DNA from: Cylindrotheca closterium | Lineage: Eukaryota; Bacillariophyta; Bacillariophyceae; Bacillariales; Bacillariaceae | Length of the DNA: 64,000 nt | Assembly: GCA_933822405.4 (NCBI GenBank) | Contig: CAKOGP040001747.1 | Location: forward strand, 136,113-200,112 | Direction of reading: 5' to 3' | In this document: in pieces, positions 51,472 through 61,908 of the stretch | How positions within the stretch are numbered: position 1 is the first letter of the stretch | How the letters are laid out: each line of letters opens with the position of its first letter | Program-made: the position numbers and the translations under genes | The notes under the pieces: model-generated | Told to the model about the DNA's origin: nothing | Seen by the model: the letters and a program-made list of their open reading frames with translations, nothing else | Databases searched by the model: none

Positions 51472-52872
51472 TTAGGACGGAAGTATAAAATCCAAGAACT
51501 CCACGACACTTGGAATCACAACGTCCGATCCACAGACACAACGGCACTCTTCTCGGTCAAGCGCCTGTCGCTTGGTACCATCGTTGTTCCGGCCACCCTT
51601 CAGCTGTTTTTTCCACAATACCATTTCCAAGATCGACGTGACTTCCATATCTCTGAACAGTGTAAAGTCACAAATTGCATGATAGTTCGAAATTTCCCTG
51701 TCATCGTCATCATCTCCAGCAAGTAGAGCTTGCACCCTACTTTGCATAGCTTCCGCCCATGATGTAGCACCCCAACGAAGGAATGGATCAATCATCCATC
51801 TTTGCATAGTTTCTTTGACCATAGGTGCGGTTGCTTCATTCCAGTTTGAAATCAAGTAATCCATCGGTCGATTGTCATTCGCGTCTTGACAGTCCACAAG
51901 AACATGGTATGAATACTTGTCTAGAAGGACTTTGAGAAGATCTTGACTTGGCTCGGGAGTAGAAAATAGAACATGGAACGGAGTCATTCCAAACTCATCC
52001 ACGAGCGATAAAATGTCGTCATTCGTCCTCTGAATACAGTCACAAAGTTCTTGGGCGGTGGTAGAGGAAGGGTGGTAGCAGATTTTGTGGACAGGAAAGT
52101 TGTCAAACCGGCATGCCAAACCAGCAACAATGCTATCTGATCCTTCGCCATACCGACCTTGCAATAGTTCGCACTTAGTAAAAGCGTCTCTTTCGGCTTT
52201 GGACCCTTGCGGGAGCACAAGGTTTGCAAGAGCATTGCACGCATTGATGGAGTTTTGTTCCATATGGATCGGCCTTGAATCCAGGGGAATTATAACTGTA
52301 ACCAAAGAAACGCAGTCATTAAATGCTTCTCGACAAATACGCTCCAATGAGCTTGGTAGGCTCACAGTTCGTAGGGACATACATTCAGAAAACGTCCAAC
52401 TTGAAATTTGTGTGATGGACGCTTTTGACAGATCTGCTGCTACCAAGGTTTCGCAGTCGTCAAATGCAAAATCACCAATCATGCTCACGGACGAGGGAAT
52501 CTTGATTCTTTGCAGCGACTTGCAACGTTGGAAAGCGGATTCGCCAATTGTCTCTAGCCGAGGGGGCGAAGACATTGAACATTGAAACTCTACATTTTTC
52601 AGCTGTCTGCAGGAAAAAAATGCATCTTCTCCAATACTTTCTACCGAGGTACAAATCTTGACATCCAACAAGTTCCTGCAAAAACTGAAAGCCTCATTAC
52701 CAATGCTGATCAATCCTTGCGGCAGAGTTACTTCCTGCAAAAACTTGCAGAAGGAGCACAAGTCATCCAGCAAAACTTGAATGCCTGGAGTGAAAGTCAG
52801 GTTTTGCACATTCCTTGGAACTTCTTCTCCCTCAATGCCTTGGAATCGGTAAGAACAGTCATTCGCTTCCAT
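51472..52872 (-). CDS. BspA-type LRR / ankyrin-like protein
   Basis: 466 residues, intact paralogue of 49696. It opens MEANDCSYRFQGIEGEEVP without a membrane segment, then LRR_5 repeats (EVTLPQGLISIGNEAFSFCR, RIKIPSSVSMIGDFAFDDCE, LPSSLERICREAFNDC), the FPVHKICYHPSSTTAQELCD block, ankyrin-like LVDEFGMTPFHVLFSTPEPS and NRPMDYLISNW, and the tail EECRCVCGSDVVIPSVVEFL. The same order is seen in the pseudogene at 35620, which is closer to this copy than to 27588. Probably cytosolic. Confidence 0.82.
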   Translation of the reverse strand: MEANDCSYRFQGIEGEEVPRNVQNLTFTPGIQVLLDDLCSFCKFLQEVTLPQGLISIGNEAFSFCRNLLDVKICTSVESIGEDAFFSCRQLKNVEFQCSMSSPPRLETIGESAFQRCKSLQRIKIPSSVSMIGDFAFDDCETLVAADLSKASITQISSWTFSECMSLRTVSLPSSLERICREAFNDCVSLVTVIIPLDSRPIHMEQNSINACNALANLVLPQGSKAERDAFTKCELLQGRYGEGSDSIVAGLACRFDNFPVHKICYHPSSTTAQELCDCIQRTNDDILSLVDEFGMTPFHVLFSTPEPSQDLLKVLLDKYSYHVLVDCQDANDNRPMDYLISNWNEATAPMVKETMQRWMIDPFLRWGATSWAEAMQSRVQALLAGDDDDDREISNYHAICDFTLFRDMEVTSILEMVLWKKQLKGGRNNDGTKRQALDREECRCVCGSDVVIPSVVEFLDFILPS

Positions 52873-53203
52873 CTTTCAATGCAGACTTGCTATTGAAACA
52901 AATGAATGGCAAATGATGAGCCTATACCGGTATATTGCAAACTATTGCTTGTTGCGGGCGGTCGGGTCGGGTCGGGTCGGATATATTATTGTAGTTGGCG
53001 AAGGTAACGGAAGGAGGCGTGGCAGTTGAACGCACACGCGCGCAACACAACACAGTACAGCGACACCATAACTTTCTTCGATCCATTCGACTGCTGTGGC
53101 ACCCGACCCGCTCGATTTACAAATATACAGTATTTCAATCCATGATCTATCAAACTACTACCGTATTAGTATGCTGCAATAGCATTTCTTCTATTGACAT
53201 AGT
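52873..53203. other. Intergenic with G-quadruplex-like tract
   Basis: GGG tracts at 52956-52958, 52964-52966, 52969-52971 and 52974-52976, from repeated GGGTC units, form a G4-type sequence about 84 bp upstream of the LRR gene at 52872. TACAGTA lies at 53126-53132. Confidence 0.55.
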
Positions 53204-54975
53204 TTATGCGCTGAGTGAAGTCTCATCTGCAGACGACTCTGCAGACGATACCCGTCGGACGAGTCGTCTCTGGGGGATAGGTACAGAGAAGGTTGCATCG
53301 GGCGCGGCATCGTCCAAGTCTGCATCATTTTTGGGGTCATTCCCAGCGTCGTGGCTGGAGATGGCACTGGCCTGAGCTTCAAGATCTCTTTCAGTCTGCG
53401 TCCCAATGTCGTATTCTTCATTTTTAATCCTGCTACCACCATTTTGCATTTGATCAAGCGAAGCTGCTGATGGACTGCTCAGAGCGGTAATGTCTAGGAA
53501 GATGGTAGGTTTCTCGTGACCGCTTTCGTCACAGCCCATTTCCTCCTTTATAACTTCTTCACTTTCCCGAATCGCTTGCTCACTGTCACTTTCACTCGGA
53601 GTTGAAGGTAGCGACTGTTCAAGAGGAGTAGGATGATCTACCTTCATGCCGACTGTCAGCTCTGTCGGTTCTCCTTCTAGACTCCCATTCTCGTCCGACC
53701 CAACTTCCTCGTCTATTCGTACAGTACTCTCATTGTCACCGAGAGCTGCATATGTCATTGATGACGGGATCTCCAGAATAGAAGGCCCGGTCGTAGTAGT
53801 GGGTTCCAGAAGTTCGCTCTCTTCCGCCTCATTGTCCCCTTTTTCTCGAGGCAAAGGCAAGTACTGAACTCGGCAGCATGGACAAACGTTGTGCTTCAAA
53901 AGCCATGGTACTAAGCATCCTCGGTGGAAATAATGAGAGCAAGGGCTCTGTGTGGGATTACAGATTTCATCTCCAATCTTGTACCCTTGCAAGCAAATGG
54001 CACAGCAATCCGCGTCCTCATCATCCATGCTGGTGTCGTCGTCTAGATCACAGCTATCTTCGTTCGGATCATAGCTCTCGTCGTCTTCAATGTCGTGATC
54101 CTTGTTAGAACTAATGGTAACTGTCGCATCGGTCTCATCAGAAACAACGTTAGTGAGAGAAGGCGTTTCCTTCAACTGGTGTCCTTCCAAACATAAATCT
54201 AATGCTTCGATTGGCTTTATAGAGGGGTGTTGAGTATACACAATTCAGATTAGCATCCAACAACATCAAAACTGGAACGAATCAATTAGCCCAAAATTTC
54301 CCTTACCCTTGTCACGAGCATGCTGAGAATATATTCTTCTGTCAACGAGGAGGCCGTATCTTGTCCCTCAAATCCCTCCTGTTCCTCGTCTTGGCTCATT
54401 CCTGAAATTTCCAAAAATCGATGCCGCCGTCGCCTCCGCCGTCGTCGTCGTCTTCTTCCACTCCGTGCTTCCCTTCGTTCGCTACCAACGAATTCCATAT
54501 GCCGTCTACGATCCATATACCAAGCTGGTGTCATGATAAACAACAAAGCAGCCGCCAGACAAAATAGTCCCAGAACATATCCTTCCCACATGGTTGGACC
54601 TGATATCGGTGTTACTTCGGTAGTGTTGGTGTCTCTCCCGAAACGATCGTCGCCACCACCATTCCAAAAGTGGCTACCGTTCCATTCCTGCATGAGACCC
54701 CACAGTGGACCAGAAAGACTGCTGTTGGTTTCATTACCGGTTTGGTCGGTTGAATTATTGTTAGAAATGATATTGAAAGGACCTTTGGATGAATTTGTAG
54801 CATTCGTCAAGAATCCATTACCGATAGGAGATGGTAGTTGTGGGGGTATTGATGACTCGTTGAAGCCCGAGCTGTTTTGTGGAAACGTCGTAGTGATGTT
54901 GGCTTCACTTTGGTCAGGCTCATCATCGTCCTCCTTTGTTGTTGTAGAATTATTCATATCAGATACTCTTTGCAA
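53204..54975 (-). CDS. RING-H2 E3 ubiquitin ligase, membrane-bound
   Basis: Exons 54307-54975 and 53204-54214 (92-bp GTAAGG...AAAG intron, phase 0, with a CTAAT branch-like site) give 559 residues. The first exon codes for an Asn/Ser-rich lumenal region with many N-x-S/T sites, a membrane segment at ~131-154 (YVLGLFCLAAALLFIMTPAW) and an Arg-rich stretch. The RING-H2 finger lies at ~294-337: CAICLQGYKIGDEICNPTQ, then CSHYFHRGCLVPWLLKHN and CPCC, with the C3H2C3 spacing complete. The rest is acidic and disordered. Layout (lumenal N-terminus, one span, cytosolic RING) resembles ER- or endosome-membrane E3 ligases. The N-terminal Met may be 6 codons further in. Confidence 0.85.
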
Positions 54976-55332
54976 TGGCTCATTCCAGTCTATTTGTCAT
55001 GTACGTATAATCTGTCTTGTCTTCGCTCTCGGTCATTAAAGGAAAGGGATTTTCTTCTAAAGTGAATCTGTGATCTCATAGTATTGTCAGCCAGATACTG
55101 CTTTCACTTTCACGATCACCGCTTGTGGAGTGGTTCTCAGTGAAGCAATCGGAGGAGTCGACACTGTTTCGTAATTATGCTCTCTCAAAATTTGTCAATC
55201 GATTTCCGTTGAAAGCCATCGATGATCATGAGGTGTCAACACAGTGATACCACTAAAGGCGTGACCATGTCATGACGAATGATTCATTCTGCTTAGTGGG
55301 GTTATTATGACTTCAATGATTTTAACAATAAG
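54976..55332. other. Intergenic, 357 bp
   Basis: Promoter of the RING gene (-) and 3' end of the TBC gene (-). Nothing else seen. Confidence 0.5.
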
Positions 55333-58300
55333 CTATATCAAAACTGTGCTTTCCCACGTTCTCATCTTTTCAACGGACCTCTTGTCCCAATTTTGCATTG
55401 GAGCCTCATCCATGCTGGAAGCCATCAATTGCTCAAACACTGCAGCGACATCATCCTTACTGTAGAAGGGCGTAGAAAGAAGTATGGTTTCATGTGGCTC
55501 GGAGCCGAAATATCCCAAATATCGAGTGAGGAGGCCATGAGCCATCCCAAGCACAGTGCTCTCTTCGGTAGGTTCAGGTTCGGCTGCTTGGTCGTCTGCT
55601 TCCACCATCCTCTCGTCCGTTTCATCGCTCACTGGGTCATCCATGGCTTCATCAATGGTGTGTTCTTTCGTAAGAGAATGTTCTGAGATGGGTCTCGGAT
55701 CACTAGTTGTGTCTCCAGAAACTTCATCTGCCCAATTTTCCTTAGTGCCCTCGTCGTCAAGAGTAATAGTCGATTCGCTCTCTTCAGTATCTACCGGGGA
55801 ATTAGGACTATCTGATTGGTCTTGCGCTGTCATCTCGGCCTCTTCAGCCTGCATGTCAGTTGTTTCATCGTTAAAATCTTCCCCACCGCCCTCGATGCCT
55901 TCCATGTGAATTCGATCTTCTACTGGGTAGCGTAGAACTTCATCATAGTCACCATTGGGAGATTCTGATCCTTGTTTGGATGATTCTTCTTGTTCAGGTG
56001 AAAGCTCATCGGTTTCTTTAGGATCCTCCACTTTTGTGCCTGTCAAGCTCACCTCATCGGTAGTCATTGCCGCCCGAATTTCCTGATCTAAATGACCTCC
56101 GTGGTCATCTTCGTTGGAGCTCACGCTGTCTACAACGGAGTCACCGACAGCAACGTCATGATCTAAATCGAAGAAATCGTCTTCCGCGGCAACTGGGTGG
56201 TCGTCACTCGATTGCTCAGGTTGCCTTTCCCCGCTTGACTCCTGTGTTGTCTCTGAAAAGGCACCTTCCACTACTTCTCCTGCCGCAATATGCTTTGCCT
56301 CTTCAAGAAACTGCGACACAAGGCTTTCAGCAAATTTGGATGCTTCCGCTGCTTGATGTAAGGTTTCTTTCATCAAACGGTCGGCATCCTGACGGCTTTG
56401 TTCCACGGGGCCATCTGATTCAACTGTATCATGGTCGTCGACAATTGTCGAATCTGGACTTCTGTCTGGTTCCTCCAGAATTGGCGCTGATGCCTCTGGT
56501 TCGATTCGGTCTAGCGTTGTGTCGTCTTCAGAATCGATCGAGGATTCGGATTCATCGAGAGCCTTTACATCATTATTAGTGATATCTGATGAACTTAGAT
56601 TTTCAAGAGCCTCGTTGCTAGATTCTTCGTTCGTTGCTTCCACCATTTGGTCGTCGTCAAGATTCTCAGATGGCGACATGACGGTATCGGAAGGGTCAGA
56701 TTCGACTGCTTCTTCCTCTTGGATACCCTTAACTACTCCATTGTCTGATACGGTCGACGAATCTGGAGGTGCATATGCCATTTTCAGTTCCATCATTTTT
56801 TGTTTGATTTCATCGCACAAATTGTGTCCCATGGCTTGTAGCTGGGAGGCGTATTGCATTGTATCCTCCAAGTACAGATCTGAGATTTGATGCAAACAGT
56901 CACTTCGAGAAGAAGTAGTTCTCTTTGTACCCAACAGGATGCTGCAGTCTGTCTCTACCCCAACAATCACGGAAGCTGCCAGCAATAATAGGACAAGTAC
57001 CAGAACCCATGACGACTTGTTGGATGACCTCCTTGCTTCCTCTTCTTTTTGTTTCAATGCTTTCGCCTTGAATGCCGCAACGAACCGAGACTTTGAGTCC
57101 TCCATAGTAACAGAGAACCAGTCTTTTTCTTCCTTGTCGCCGCAACGACCATCTGATACCAACGCTTTCCCCCTTTCTGTCACTGTTTCTCTCAAATGCC
57201 TTGCATATTCTACCATGGCACTATCAGCTGGAGCTACTGTGGCGGTCACCCATGTTGGAATGTCCACTTCTATTTCGTCTGAAACTGATTTCGTCATCCA
57301 TTCCATCGCTTGGGACAGTACAGCTTCTGCTTTCTCTGTGGAATTCAGTTTGGAAGGAAGGTCCATCAATACGGCTCTTATCTTGTCCGTGTCCATTTCG
57401 GCCAGCAATTCTTTCTGAAAGTACACGAGCAAGGAAATGCAAACATATCTAATGGGAATGATGATGATGATGTTGATGATGATGATGAGAAAAAATTCAA
57501 ATGCAAAAACAGAGAATTCAATACACTTGCAACAAAGTATACTCACAATATCGAATCCGGTTTGGATGGTACTAGAACATCCCATATTCGTGCCAGTAGA
57601 TCCTTGTTGCGCATATTTTGAGACAACCACGAAGGAATCCAAGAGTATCGTATCGTCCCTTCCAGCACGTCAACATCATTCGTTTCGAAATGCTGGACTA
57701 TTTCTGGAGCGAGTTCCTTCACGAGACTCTGCCATTTGTCATCTAATTCCCATGCATTGTTGGACCGTGGCCACTCGCGAGAATACTTCCAAGGATAGGC
57801 TACCAGCTGTTGGACGACCAGAGTGGACAAGGAGGAAGATTGGACAATCGACAAAACCATGGCAACCGCACTGCAAGTAGCACTTGTAATGGCAAGATTT
57901 GGATTCGTTCTCTTTAGATGAATCAACACCTTCCGAAGTGTCTTGCGATCCTTTTGACGCTTGGTCGAAAACGCTAATTCTGACAGATGAAAACTGACTC
58001 GTCGTTCGACTCTTGTGGATGTTTCTCCATTGTTCTTATTTTCAGCCCCTGTGGTGGGACTGGAGGAGGGTCGCCTTGGCTTGTGTTCAGGCATGACAAT
58101 AGCATCTTCTTTATGAATACCAATACTCTCCCATTCGCAAGAGGAAACCACTTGTTTAATGTACGTAATTTCATCTTTGGACGGATGATGAAGACGATGA
58201 GTACTGGTACTAGTACTACTATCGCCTGTCTCGCTACATTCATCATTATCCATGGGTGGTATCTTGGCTGCAGCTCTCCATATTTCGACATGTGCACCCA

Positions 58301-58523
58301 CTAGTTTGGGCCACCCTGCCTTTCTCCATTCCGGCGATACCAACCCATTCGGCGCTAGGCAAAAGGCTCGCAAAGATTTCAAATCAATGCCTCGTTCATT
58401 ACCAATGCGAAAGGTTTCGAAAAAGGATGGTGCGGCACACACAGCTTCTTCCGATAGGCTAGTGCGAACAATATCCTGATGGTTGTTTTCTTCAGAATGA
58501 TCCATGATACTGGTCGTATTCAA
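55333..58523 (-). CDS. TBC1D20-like membrane protein with long acidic C-terminus
   Basis: Exons 57547-58523 and 55333-57448 (98-bp GTGAGT...ATTAG intron, phase 2) give 1030 residues. The splice joins DVLVPSKPDSIL to YVCISLLVYFQKELL, restoring a TBC C-terminal half. The TBC region (~45-350) begins LRAFCLAPNGLVSPEWRKAG with WPKLVGAH, as in TBC1D20/Gyp8, the Rab1 GAPs of the ER. The dual-finger residues are not evident: the I-x-x-D-x-x-R site aligns with VERRVSFHL and the Y-x-Q-G site with NLAITSA. A membrane segment lies at ~472-489 (WVLVLVLLLLAASVIVGV), then ~450 acidic residues (Glu/Asp/Ser) and a conserved-looking end. Likely ER membrane; GAP activity is doubtful. Confidence 0.8.
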
Positions 58524-58748
58524 GTACTTTTGATGCTGATGATGATTCGTTCTTGCAGAAGTCGTTTATTTGTTGAGATCGTACTTCAAGTTGAAGCTCG
58601 AGTTTCCAACTGTGGCAATGTTGAGGTCGTCTCAAGTCCAATATCGAGGCTGTTTCAGCAGAATAAAAGCTTTCCCGAGCAATGGATTGACTGAAGGCAA
58701 CACGGCTGGTAGACTCAAATTGAGAATCCAGACACTGATCGTACCACT

Positions 58749-59375
58749 GAGGCAGTGGGAATTCCCCCTTTTCATTTTATTTCGTCCCCGCGATATTTAA
58801 CGCGATTTCCCACAACTAGTTGTGGGAACAGATTTTTGCCAAAAATTCCCACAACTAGTTGTAGGAATCTTAAAAAATAGTTGTGGGAAATTCCTACAAC
58901 TAGTTGTGGGAATTTCCCTCAACTAGTTGTGGGAATTTCCGTTGCTCAGATGTCCGTTATTTTTGCCTTTAAATGTATCACGAAATATCACGAAAACAAT
59001 TAGAGTTTTTGGGAAACATCATATGTAGTTGTCTATTTTCTAGTCAGTACATATATCAAACGTTGTTTTGTGCGTAGAACAGACAGTTTTCCGTAGAACG
59101 GACAGTTTTCCCATAATTCCCAATAAAACAATTAGAGTTGTGGGAAACTTCCCACAACTACAATTAGAGTTGTGGGAAACTTCAAATTTGTCTCAGTACA
59201 TATCCTACGTGGTTTTCTGTGTAGAAATGACAATTTTCCCACAACTGTTGAGGGAATTCCCACAACTAGTTGTGGGAAGCAAAATTGAGTTGTGGGAAAA
59301 ATTGAGCTGTGGGAAAAATTGAGCTGTGGGAAAATCTCGCAACTAGGGGAGAAATCCGGGGATTCCCACTGCCTC
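58749..59375. mobile_element. MITE-like element packed with palindromes
   Basis: Ends are inverted: GAGGCAGTGGGAATTCCCC at 58749-58767 and its near-complement GGGGATTCCCACTGCCTC at 59358-59375. Both are flanked by ACT (58746-58748 and 59376-59378), a possible 3-bp target duplication. Inside, the palindrome CCCACAACTAGTTGTGGG, flanked by TT and AA, occurs perfectly at 58807-58828 and 59257-59278, and with one or two changes at 58846-58867, 58891-58912 and 58914-58935. Related half-sites include three 17-bp tandem units ATTGAGYTGTGGGAAAA at ~59284-59334, and two CAATTAGAGTTGTGGGAAAC copies at 59129 and 59161. No transposase frame: a non-autonomous element, by structure. Confidence 0.7.
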
Positions 59376-59693
59376 ACTACTATTATAGGTGAGAATGACG
59401 ACCTGATATCCGTTTTATGGCGGGAGTTTGTATGTGTGCAACCATTGGAGGTTGGGAGGCTTGGAGTTGTCCGATGGAGAAAAAATCTGTCCGATTGTTT
59501 CCGTGTCCGACCGTTAGAGATAGTACCTGGTACTTTGACTCGTGCGGAGACGCGGAGAACTGAAGAAATCACCTGAGATCTTGGTTCTCATCGACGGTCC
59601 ACACGACCGACAGGAAAATATGTCATAGTCAGAAACCAAGAAGCAACAACAACACAACAATTATACAAAAGAACAACTGTAACAAACTACAAC
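59376..59693. other. Promoter of VWA gene
   Basis: 318 bp between the element end and the VWA start codon. An ACAACAACACAACA leader lies directly upstream of the start. Nothing else seen. Confidence 0.45.
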
Positions 59694-61232
59694 ATGCAAC
59701 CTAAAAAGTACATCAAGATCAATGGCGTCATGAAGATGAACCCCGAATACAAGCGCTGGAAGGAAATGCAAAGCGGTGGTCGTACTCCTGCTACGACGGT
59801 TGCGAACTCGTCTCAGGCGTTGCCCATCATCACGAATATGGAAGAGCACGAGGCGTTTAATGCCGATATTCTTGCTGCCGGAGGAAAGGAGGTTCGACTG
59901 GCCGAGTCCACCAACGCTACCATTGAAATGATGCAAGAACCTGAAATTTCTGTCGAAGCGGGAATGGTATGTGATTGATTGATTGATTGATCGTTGGACT
60001 GAAATGATGCGCGTCTAGCGCTGAACTGGAATGCAAGATTTTTTCTCACCTTGTAATTGTCAAATGCTCTATCTTTTATGTCTGCTTGCTACCATCATTT
60101 ATTCACCTGTGAACTACAGTCCCCAGACACAATGGTCGATGAACTAGGTGCCATTTTGAACAAATATGAAGTGCCGATGGGTTTGATGAACAAACTGATG
60201 ATGCTCAGCGAATATCAAGTCTTGGAGTTTATGATTGGTACGTAAAATGGATTGCACTGATTAATTGTGGTGCATTGTCTGAGAGTTAGATGGTCGTTGT
60301 TCTAGAGGCTCACACATTCCGATTCGTTTCCATGTTACTTTTTACTTATAGACGACTCTGGTAGTATGACGTTGACGTCCGACACGGTTGACGAATATGG
60401 TCGCCCCCAAACTCGTTGGGCCGAAGCCCACAAGCGCTTGAAGGAAATGATTGAAATTCTGGCATATGTTCCGTTCAATCAAGTGGAAATCGTCTTTTTG
60501 AATCGACAAGATCGTGTGTCGCTCACCCGACAAGGACGGGACCCCAAGACCTTTTTGAGGGATGCCTTCCAAAGAATTGATGCCGCCTTTGCCCGATCAG
60601 CCTCAGGAACCACACCAGCCTTGGAAAAGATTCGAAATTCACTTCAAGCCAATCCAAACATGAGCATTGCCCGCTGGTTCTTTGGAGATGGTGTCCCGAA
60701 TGGCGGTATGATGGCCCAAAAGGAGATTACACGCATGCTGGTCCAACGTCCCAACCCCGAAGGTAATCCAATGACTTTTATCAGTTGTACCAATGAGGAT
60801 GATCAAGTCGAATGGATGAAGGACGCTGAAGAAGTGGCACCCTACTGTTCCGAGTCTGATGATTTCAGAGACGAAGCGGCCGAAGTCAGTAGAGATCAAG
60901 GTATGGCTCTGCCATTTTCAAAGGGATTCCATTTGATCGCGCAGTTGGTAGCCGCCATGAACCCAGATGATTTGGATGCCATGGATGAGTCGGTGCCATT
61001 TACCAAGGGTGTATTGGACAATTTGTTGGGCATTGAACACGATGAGCAATCCTACCGACACTATTTCAATTGCTTTATTGAAGCGCAAAATATGAGACGT
61101 GTGGAAGGACCGTCGGATCAACTGAAAAAGAGTGTCCGATGGAACTACGAAGACTTTTTGCATGCACCCGTGGCTCGCAACATTCCAGCAGTCCAAGATT
61201 TCAAGACCAAGTTAGCACGGTTGGGTGGATGA
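59694..61232 (+). CDS. VWA (von Willebrand A) domain protein
   Basis: Exons 59694-59966, 60120-60237 and 60352-61232 give 423 residues. The intron-3 splice completes the MIDAS motif: LEFMID joined to DSGSMTLTSD, giving D-D-S-G-S-M at residues 131-136. The VWA domain runs on with RWAEAHKRLKEMIEILAYVP, VEIVFLN, ARWFFGDGVPNGG and MTFISCTNEDDQVEWM. This intracellular, signal-less VWA type occurs widely in protists and fungi. A short N-terminal region starts QPKKYIKINGVMKMNP, and an alpha-helical C-terminus ends VQDFKTKLARLGG. It probably binds a divalent metal and a protein partner; role unknown. Confidence 0.88.
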
Positions 61233-61908
61233 AAAGGGAATGGCTTTTTGTGTGGCATATTCATATGGGAAATAGGATTCATGTACTGGTGATCGAGTGT
61301 GGCTAATGGATAGTGAGTTTAAAAAATAAAAACAGAATGATGATAATGATATGAAAGCCCAAACGTTACTGCACTATAGTGGGGAGATCGGATGATGAAA
61401 AAATCATTCTAAGATCAATTCGCTTGTTTGTAAGTTTTTAAAACTCTACAGCTGATGGAAGCTCTTGTTGGCCATGACGAATTTGACTACAAAAACTGGC
61501 CGGCGCGTGGTACACGTGATGAAGTACAATCCATATTTTTACACTTCGTAAATAGAATTCGCACGTGCTATTATATGCCTTTTTCTATTTAGCCTTTTAT
61601 TAGCGGGTTATTTATTCGTATTTTTATTTAAAAAATGCAGATCGCCATAGAACAAGAACCAGGTAGATGTACCTGTACTTGTACACTTGTACTGTACAGT
61701 GGAATGCATCCAGCGCGATGTATCTTTCATCCTTTTTGTTTTAAAAACACGTACGACCCAGTAGGTAATTTGTCCAGTCTACCTGGGTCACGCAATAAGT
61801 CATTCTAGATCTTTTCAGTGCTGTACCGGTAGGTGACAAAACCCAGCAGCGCAAAGTTGTTCTTCGGATTGAAGAGTTTTCACATAAAATTTCTAAAGCA
61901 TTATTACC
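61233..61908. other. Intergenic, 676 bp
   Basis: 3' flank of the VWA gene and promoter of the protease. It is AT-rich, with a GTAC cluster at 61665-61697 that includes TACTGTACA, 213 bp upstream of the protease start. Confidence 0.5.

Noticed and set aside
57449..57546. Hydrophobic stretch read through the TBC intron (Ile-rich)
   Set aside because: It comes from a GAT/ATG microsatellite within the intron; removing it restores the TBC reading with good splice sites.
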